Shown one piece after another: positions 15,779 to 20,901 of a stretch of 20,901 bases of DNA. Where the stretch lies: NCBI GenBank assembly GCA_945957225.1, contig CAMFKK010000009.1, positions 1 through 20,901 of the forward strand, given 5' to 3'. A model generated the notes under the pieces. The model was not told the origin of the DNA. It worked only from the letters and a program-made list of their open reading frames with translations, and did not search any database. Positions within the stretch are counted from its first letter, which is position 1; each line of letters begins with the position of its first letter. Made by a program: the position numbers and the translations under genes. The stretch comes from an uncultured Sphingobacteriia bacterium. Lineage in GTDB: Bacteria > Bacteroidota > Bacteroidia > Chitinophagales > Chitinophagaceae.

Positions 15779-16534
15779 ATGGAAAATTATGTACGCTATC
15801 AGGTAAACAATGGCATTGGTGTTGTAGAATTTTTTACAGCGCAACACAATTCCTTACCTGCTGTTATTTTAAAAGATTTGGCACAAGCCATCACAGATGC
15901 CGGGGGCGATGCTTCCTGCAAAGTCATCATCCTGCAATCAGGAGGAGCCAAAACATTTTGTGCCGGTGCCTCCTTTGATGAGCTATTACAAATTACTACT
16001 GAAGCAGAGGGATTGGAATTCTTTAGCGGCTTTGCCCTCGTGATCAATGCCATGCGTCAATGCCCCAAATTTATCATCGGCCGCGTACAAGGCAAAGCCA
16101 TTGGTGGAGGTGTTGGACTAGCCAGCGCCTGCGATTATACCATTGCAACCACAGAAGCATCCATTAAATTATCAGAATTAGCCGTGGGCATTGGACCCTT
16201 TGTAGTAGGCCCCGCGGTAGAAAGAAAAATAGGACTGTCCGCGGCATATGAATTAGCCATTGACGCCACAGGATTTAGATCGGCCCAATGGGCCAAGGAA
16301 AAAGGGCTCTATGCATCTGTACACGAAGACATTGCCAGCATGGACGCCGCCATCCTAAACCTAGCAGATACCCTAGCCGCATCAAGCCCCGCCGCCATGG
16401 CAGAAATTAAAAAAGCATTTTGGTCTGGCACCGAACACTGGAATGAATTATTACTCACCCGCGCCGCTATCAGTGGCCGCCTAGTCCTCACGCCTGAAGC
16501 CCGCGTATTCTTAGAAGGATTTAAGAAAAAATAA
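15779..16534 (+). CDS. Enoyl-CoA hydratase/isomerase family protein (PaaF/PaaG-like)
   Basis: The 251-aa crotonase-fold protein has the CoA-binding and oxyanion-hole strands GAKTFCAGASF (56-66) and GKAIGGGVGLASACD (105-119). The second catalytic Glu of classic hydratases is kept (E133 in LSELAVGIGP), but the first is Gly (G113). This is the pattern of isomerase or methylglutaconyl-CoA-hydratase-like members rather than of a standard hydratase. The start codon follows the paaZ stop with no base between (TAGATG), so translation is coupled. The likely substrate is an unsaturated acyl-CoA of the phenylacetate route, but branched-chain (leucine) catabolism is a real alternative because of the residue pattern. 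The gene ends 2 bp from the convergent AraC gene. Confidence 0.88.
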   Translation: MENYVRYQVNNGIGVVEFFTAQHNSLPAVILKDLAQAITDAGGDASCKVIILQSGGAKTFCAGASFDELLQITTEAEGLEFFSGFALVINAMRQCPKFIIGRVQGKAIGGGVGLASACDYTIATTEASIKLSELAVGIGPFVVGPAVERKIGLSAAYELAIDATGFRSAQWAKEKGLYASVHEDIASMDAAILNLADTLAASSPAAMAEIKKAFWSGTEHWNELLLTRAAISGRLVLTPEARVFLEGFKKK

Positions 16535-16536
16535 CA

Positions 16537-17400
16537 TCATTCAAACCCCATTCGCTTTCTATATTCATTGGGTTGCATGCCCTTTAATAATTTGAACTGT
16601 TTGTTGAAATTGGTGAAGCTATTAAAGCCGCTTTCAAAACAGATTTCTTTGATGCTCATTCTTTTCTCGGCTAAAAGTTTGCAAGCATACCCTACGCGCA
16701 GTTCAATGATGAAAACAGAAAAACTTTTTCTGGTTCTAGATTTAAAATATCGGCAAAAAGAATTGGTGGCCAAATTGGCAATGGCTGCCACGTCTTTTAA
16801 ATAGATCTTCTTTTTAAAATGGTTGAGCGCATAATTATAAATGGCATTGATGCGTTCATTTTCAGAAGAAACAAATTCAAACTGATTGGAAGAAGAAATA
16901 TAGTTAGGCTCATTGTCTGTAGCAAGAATTTGCAAGAGCTGCATGAGTTGAATCAATCGCTCTGTTCCTTGAGCAAGAATCAATTGATGCAACACCTTTT
17001 TGGCCAAGAAGCCAATATCCTCAGAAACAATCATGCCTCTTTTTGCCCTATTCAATAATTTCTTGATGGCTTGGTTCTCTGGCAAACTCAAAAAATCCTT
17101 GCCCCAAAAGTCATCGCAAAACTGCGTCAACTCAATCAGTGAAGGAAGTGGTTGTTCCTGAGTATACGCGTCATCAAAACGCCAATAGTGTGGTAATTGC
17201 GACCCAATTAAAATCAAATTGCCAGGGCTAAACCTAATAGAAGTATCGCCCGCAAATAGGGTTCCCTCTCCCTGCATCACATGAATCAATTCAACTTCAG
17301 GATGATAATGCCAATTATTATTGACATAGGGCATAGCGTCTTGTCTAGCACTAAAAGAAATAGACGGACCCGATGTAATTTTTAACAGCTGTGGACGCAT
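16537..17400 (-). CDS. AraC-family regulator with N-terminal cupin, probably of the fucose operon
   Basis: The 287-aa protein has a cupin-type sugar-sensing domain (~28-75: WHYHPEVELIHVMQGEGTLF and PGNLILIGSQLPHYW) and a C-terminal AraC DNA-binding domain. The latter has two helix-turn-helix units near 200-222 (LKDVAAIANLATNSFCRYFK) and 249-272, ending with the typical GMQPNEYRKR. There is no membrane segment, so it is a cytoplasmic one-component regulator. It is divergent from the SDR-fuconate dehydratase-transporter operon, with 156 bp between them, which makes it the natural regulator of that operon. Its 3' end nearly touches the enoyl-CoA hydratase gene on the other strand, so the two convergent transcripts must overlap or end inside each other. 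Confidence 0.92.
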   Translation of the reverse strand: MRPQLLKITSGPSISFSARQDAMPYVNNNWHYHPEVELIHVMQGEGTLFAGDTSIRFSPGNLILIGSQLPHYWRFDDAYTQEQPLPSLIELTQFCDDFWGKDFLSLPENQAIKKLLNRAKRGMIVSEDIGFLAKKVLHQLILAQGTERLIQLMQLLQILATDNEPNYISSSNQFEFVSSENERINAIYNYALNHFKKKIYLKDVAAIANLATNSFCRYFKSRTRKSFSVFIIELRVGYACKLLAEKRMSIKEICFESGFNSFTNFNKQFKLLKGMQPNEYRKRMGFE

Positions 17401-17556
17401 GAGCAGTCATTTAGTTTGATCCTGAACGGTTGATAGATTTATGGTAAAATAGTGCAATTGTAGGATAATAAAGCAGGCAAATTGCTGGAAAACAAGGTTT
17501 TTATTTGTATTCTAACAGAGAGTTAATCTATTTTAACCTACTATCACTAGATTGCT
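17401..17556. promoter_or_regulatory. Divergent AraC/fucose-operon control region
   Basis: This 156-bp AT-rich region must hold the promoters of both the regulator and the SDR operon and the regulator's binding sites. One short dyad is visible: GTTAA-N6-TTAAC at 17522-17537, 19 bp before the SDR start. I could not fix a clear TAnnTTTG box on either strand. Confidence 0.45.
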
Positions 17557-18318
17557 ATGCTATTAAAGAACAAAGTCATTTTTCTTACAGGGGGTTCTAT
17601 GGGTATTGGTGCCGAGTGTGCCAAAGCCTATGCCAAGGAGGGTGCCCTCTTGGCCATTGCAGCACTTGATCAGCAAGAAATTGAAAATACTATTCAAGAA
17701 ATTGAAGGAGCGCACTTGAGTCTACCCTGTGATCTAGCAGATGAAGCTGCCACCAAAAATGCTCTGGAAAAAGCCATCGCTCATTTTGGACGCATAGATG
17801 CCATACACAATAATGCGGGCATTGCCTTTCCATCAAAAACCTTGCATAAAACCACTACTGAGGAATGGGACAAGTTGATGAACGTGAATTTAAAATCGGT
17901 TTACCTAACCACTAAATATGCCTTTGAAGCTTTAAAGGCAAGCAAGGGAACCATACTCAATACCAGCAGTCTGGTGGCAGAAATTGGGCAGGAATTACAC
18001 GCGGCTTATTCCGCAACAAAGGGAGCCATGAACACCCTGACCAAATCAATGGCCTTGGACTATGCCAAATACGGCATTCGCGTAAATGCAGTGGCACCAG
18101 CAGGAGTATGGACCCCCATGCTCAGAGACTGGGCCAAGGAGCAACCCAATAGCAGCGCCATTGAAGATTATCTAGACAAGATTCATCCATTGGGTTATTG
18201 CCCTGGGGGCGATGTAGTAGCCGATGCCTGCGTATTTCTATTATCAGAAAAAGCAAGATTTATTACGGGATGCATTTTACCCATTAGCGGCGGCGCAGAA
18301 TTGGGATATAAATTATAA
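17557..18318 (+). CDS. SDR-family dehydrogenase of the fucose operon
   Basis: This is a 253-aa classical short-chain dehydrogenase. It has the cofactor motif TGGSMGIG (11-18), CDLAD (58-62), NNAG (85-88) and the catalytic set S138, Y151, K155 (YSATK). The C-terminal ITGCILPISGGAE strand is normal for the family. The position before L-fuconate dehydratase and a FucP-type transporter suggests either L-fucose 1-dehydrogenase (first step, fucose to fuconolactone) or 2-keto-3-deoxy-L-fuconate dehydrogenase (a later step). Sequence inspection alone cannot separate these. It is the first gene of the operon, 20 bp before the next. Confidence 0.88.
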   Translation: MLLKNKVIFLTGGSMGIGAECAKAYAKEGALLAIAALDQQEIENTIQEIEGAHLSLPCDLADEAATKNALEKAIAHFGRIDAIHNNAGIAFPSKTLHKTTTEEWDKLMNVNLKSVYLTTKYAFEALKASKGTILNTSSLVAEIGQELHAAYSATKGAMNTLTKSMALDYAKYGIRVNAVAPAGVWTPMLRDWAKEQPNSSAIEDYLDKIHPLGYCPGGDVVADACVFLLSEKARFITGCILPISGGAELGYKL

Positions 18319-18338
18319 GAACAATACAATACTAGATC

Positions 18339-19568
18339 ATGATTCAGAAGATTATCATTGAAGACAAAAGATATCCGCTTGGCGCAGGTGCTGGAAGCGA
18401 TGCCATTCACAGAGACCCTGTATACTCTTACGCTGTAACAAAACTAGTAGACGATTCCGGATTGGTAGGAACAGGATTTGCCTTTACCGTGGGAGAAGGC
18501 AATGACCTGGTTTGCAAAGCTGCTGCATTTTACGCAGAGACATTAAAGGGAAAAGACTTAGAAGAGTTGATGGCTAATTTTGGAGCACATCTAAACGCCT
18601 TATCCAATGAACAACAATTTAGATGGTTGGGGCCGCACAAGGGTGTGGTGCATCTGGGACTGGCATCGGTAACCAATGCTTGCTATGATCTCTGGGCAAA
18701 GAAAAGAGGCGTGCCACTTTGGAAATTATTAATCAGTTTGAGTCCAGAACAAATTGTCAATACACTAGACCTGAGTTATTTAGAAGATGAATTAACAAGG
18801 ACCCAAGCCATTGAATTAATCAAAGAGCAAGAGCCCACCAGTTCAAAAAGAAATAGCATCTTAATCAAGGGCTATCCTGGTTACGACACTTCTATTGGAT
18901 GGTTCAACTATAGCGATGAAAAAGTAAGAGAGAATTGCATCAAAGCTGTTGCAGAGGGATTCACGGCCATGAAATTAAAAGTGGGATCCAAAGAATTTGA
19001 AAGAGATATTAGAAGAGCGCATATAGTAAGAGAAGTAGCGGGCGATGCTGCAAAAATTATGTTAGACGCCAATCAACAATGGACCCTGCCACAAGCAAAA
19101 CTTATTTGTAAAGAATTGCAATCCATGAACCCATACTGGATAGAAGAGCCTACGCATCCAGATGATGTAATGGCACACAAGCTATTGGCCGATGCCATTG
19201 CTCCAACAAAAATTGCCCTTGGTGAACACGTACCCAATAGAATCCTGTTTAAGAATTTCTTGCAAACAAAATCGGTAGGATTTGTTCAAGTGGATGCCGT
19301 TCGCGTAGCGGGTGTTAGTGAATTTATTGCGGTGAGTATACTCAGTAAAAAATTTGGAATTCCTGTGGTGCCGCATGTGGGCGATATGGGACAGCTACAC
19401 CAACACTTGGTTTTGTTCAACCATATTAAACTGGGGCATGAAGCATTATTCTTAGAGCATATTCCACACTTGCAAAAACACTTTGTCAACCCAGTGATCA
19501 TAGAAAATGGTGTTTACAAAACGCCGCAAGTACCAGGAAGCAGTTGCGATTTAAAAGAAACAAACTAG
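18339..19568 (+). CDS. fucD: L-fuconate dehydratase
   Basis: This 409-aa enolase-superfamily member removes water from L-fuconate to give 2-keto-3-deoxy-L-fuconate. The N-terminal specificity loop reads RYPLGAGAGSDAIH...YSYAV, which is typical of fuconate dehydratases. The catalytic KxK is K212/K214 (AMKLKVG). The Mg ligands are D243 (MLDANQ), E269 (WIEEP) and E296 (LGEHVPN). The His base is H346 (VVPHVGDMG) and a late Glu is E373 (FLEHIP). The spacing of these residues agrees with what I recall for the characterised Xanthomonas enzyme up to the His; that enzyme is ~30 residues longer. It lies between the SDR gene and the transporter gene, 20 and 22 bp away, so the three form one operon for oxidative L-fucose use. 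Confidence 0.93.
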   Translation: MIQKIIIEDKRYPLGAGAGSDAIHRDPVYSYAVTKLVDDSGLVGTGFAFTVGEGNDLVCKAAAFYAETLKGKDLEELMANFGAHLNALSNEQQFRWLGPHKGVVHLGLASVTNACYDLWAKKRGVPLWKLLISLSPEQIVNTLDLSYLEDELTRTQAIELIKEQEPTSSKRNSILIKGYPGYDTSIGWFNYSDEKVRENCIKAVAEGFTAMKLKVGSKEFERDIRRAHIVREVAGDAAKIMLDANQQWTLPQAKLICKELQSMNPYWIEEPTHPDDVMAHKLLADAIAPTKIALGEHVPNRILFKNFLQTKSVGFVQVDAVRVAGVSEFIAVSILSKKFGIPVVPHVGDMGQLHQHLVLFNHIKLGHEALFLEHIPHLQKHFVNPVIIENGVYKTPQVPGSSCDLKETN

Positions 19569-19590
19569 TTCAACAACATAACCAGCCCAC

Positions 19591-20853
19591 GTGAAACAAA
19601 CCAAAACCTCCAACATTGTATTCCCCTTGCTCATTGTCATGTGTCTGATGTTTTTCTGGAACATGAGCAGAAATATCAATGATATTCTCATCCCGCATTT
19701 AAAAAGAGCCTGTCAATTAACAGACTTAGAATCATCCTTGATTCAATCTGCTTTTTTTGGTGCCTATTTTTTAATGGCCATCCCGGCAGGATATTTTATT
19801 CAGAAGAAAGGATACCGGATGGGGATGATTACTGGATTATTAACAGCAGCTATTGGTGCGGGTTTGTTTTATCCCGCGGCAGAAATCAGGTACTATCCAT
19901 TGTTTCTTTTGGCCTTGTTTGTGATGGCGGCAGGATTTACTTTTTTAGAAGTAACAGCCACACCCTATATCTCTAAACTGGGTGATCCAGAAGGCGCCTC
20001 CAGTAGATTGAGTTTATCAGCGGCCGTTGGTTCCATAGGCGCAACTGTTGCACCTTATATTGGAGCCTTATTGCTCTTGCATGAAAAAGACATTCCACAA
20101 ACAAGCATTGATCAATTTACAGCTCCAGAGTTACAAGTATTTTTAACAGCAGAAGCCAATTTGGTAAAGCTCCCCTACTTGGTGTTGGCGGGCTTGTTTA
20201 TAGCCATGGGATTGTTGCTCTGTTTTATCAAATTGCCCAGCATTGCCGATGAAGAACAAAGCAATTATTCCTTTAAAAAGATCTTCCAATTTTCTCATGC
20301 CATGTATGGAATAGGCGCTGTATTCTGTTATGTAGGAGCAGAAGTAGGCATTGTCAGTTTTCTAATTCGTTATTCCAAGTCTATGGAATTAGAAGGACTC
20401 ACCGAACAAAAGTCTGCCCTTTTCATCACCGTATTTATGGCATTGGTCTTAACCGGAAGAATATTGGGATCTTTTATTCTCAAAAAATTTAGTCCGCCCA
20501 AAATGTTGGTGGTATCTGCTGGTGGTGCATTTCTATTGGTGTTGTTAGCCATCATCACCACTGGTTATACCTCCATCTGGTCCTTGGTTGTTGTAGGACT
20601 ATTTACCTCCATTATGTATCCCATTGTATTTACCCTAAGCATCAAAGACCTGGGCGCTTATACCAAAACTGCATCGTCTCTTTTGATCATGGGCATTGTG
20701 GGAGGCGCCATTGTTCCACCCATCATGGGATCCATCTCAGACAATGTTGGCATCAGATACGCTTTCTTTGCACCACTGGTTTGTTATGCCTATGTGATCT
20801 ACTTTGCTTTGAAAGGTCATCAGATAAAAGCTATTAAAGCAAGCAATATTTAA
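19591..20853 (+). CDS. fucP: FucP-type L-fucose:H+ symporter (MFS)
   Basis: This 420-aa, 12-helix major facilitator protein belongs to the FHS family. It aligns by eye with E. coli FucP: RNINDILIPH carries D31, and FTFLEVTATPYISKLG carries E120. The 89-residue spacing equals that of the proton- and sugar-binding D46 and E135 of FucP. LIQSAFFGAYFLMAIPAG and FYPAAEIRYYPLFL are also conserved family stretches. The GTG start is needed, because the first in-frame ATG (residue 17) lies inside the first membrane helix. It should import L-fucose, or a related sugar such as galactose, for the two enzymes encoded just upstream. The window ends 48 bp after its stop, with no further gene visible in that tail. 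Confidence 0.92.
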   Translation: MKQTKTSNIVFPLLIVMCLMFFWNMSRNINDILIPHLKRACQLTDLESSLIQSAFFGAYFLMAIPAGYFIQKKGYRMGMITGLLTAAIGAGLFYPAAEIRYYPLFLLALFVMAAGFTFLEVTATPYISKLGDPEGASSRLSLSAAVGSIGATVAPYIGALLLLHEKDIPQTSIDQFTAPELQVFLTAEANLVKLPYLVLAGLFIAMGLLLCFIKLPSIADEEQSNYSFKKIFQFSHAMYGIGAVFCYVGAEVGIVSFLIRYSKSMELEGLTEQKSALFITVFMALVLTGRILGSFILKKFSPPKMLVVSAGGAFLLVLLAIITTGYTSIWSLVVVGLFTSIMYPIVFTLSIKDLGAYTKTASSLLIMGIVGGAIVPPIMGSISDNVGIRYAFFAPLVCYAYVIYFALKGHQIKAIKASNI

Positions 20854-20901
20854 ATTAGTTTGCGGATAAATAGGTAACCAATCAATGGAATCATTTATTG
20901 C

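Noticed and set aside
20854..20901. Start of a further gene after fucP
   Set aside because: Only 48 bases remain and no start codon or recognisable peptide is seen on either strand.

Overview
The window looks like one end of a contig from a Bacteroidota genome, probably close to Chitinophagaceae. The signs are a C-terminal type IX secretion (type B) sorting domain on the first gene, TAnnTTTG-type promoter boxes, a decayed ECF sigma factor gene, and the style of the phenylacetate and fucose genes. The family-level placement is inference. Bases 15-47 are a Nextera (Tn5) sequencing adapter, so the left end is an assembly end and the first gene is cut there by technical cause.

Region 1 (50-1000): the 3' end of a PKD-repeat surface protein. 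Region 2 (1015-13637): an accessory block bracketed by two copies of a 214-bp repeat in inverted orientation, about 94% identical. Inside are: a minus-strand operon of an unfamiliar 636-aa protein and a PLD-type nuclease fused to an EVE/PUA-like domain, with a possible 35-aa ORF behind it; a divergent plus-strand gene for a 605-aa protein whose C-terminal half looks like a class III nucleotide cyclase; an ECF sigma pseudogene with at least six in-frame stops; a minus-strand operon of an MBL-fold protein and a 1499-aa trypsin-like protease-STAND NTPase, a pairing that resembles type I AVAST antiviral systems; and a small AT-rich three-helix membrane protein. I read this block as a defence island. 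The 636-aa/PLD-EVE operon and the cyclase-like gene are the best candidates for something undescribed.

Region 3 (13733-20853): ordinary metabolism. A paaZ gene with its own promoter is followed without any gap by an enoyl-CoA hydratase gene (aromatic-acid/CoA catabolism). An AraC regulator converges on that pair and diverges from an SDR dehydrogenase, L-fuconate dehydratase and fucP-type transporter operon, which gives uptake and part of the non-phosphorylating oxidative route of L-fucose breakdown. The rest of that pathway (lactonase, later steps) is not in the window.

I saw no tRNA, rRNA, CRISPR array, transposase, integrase or phage structural gene.
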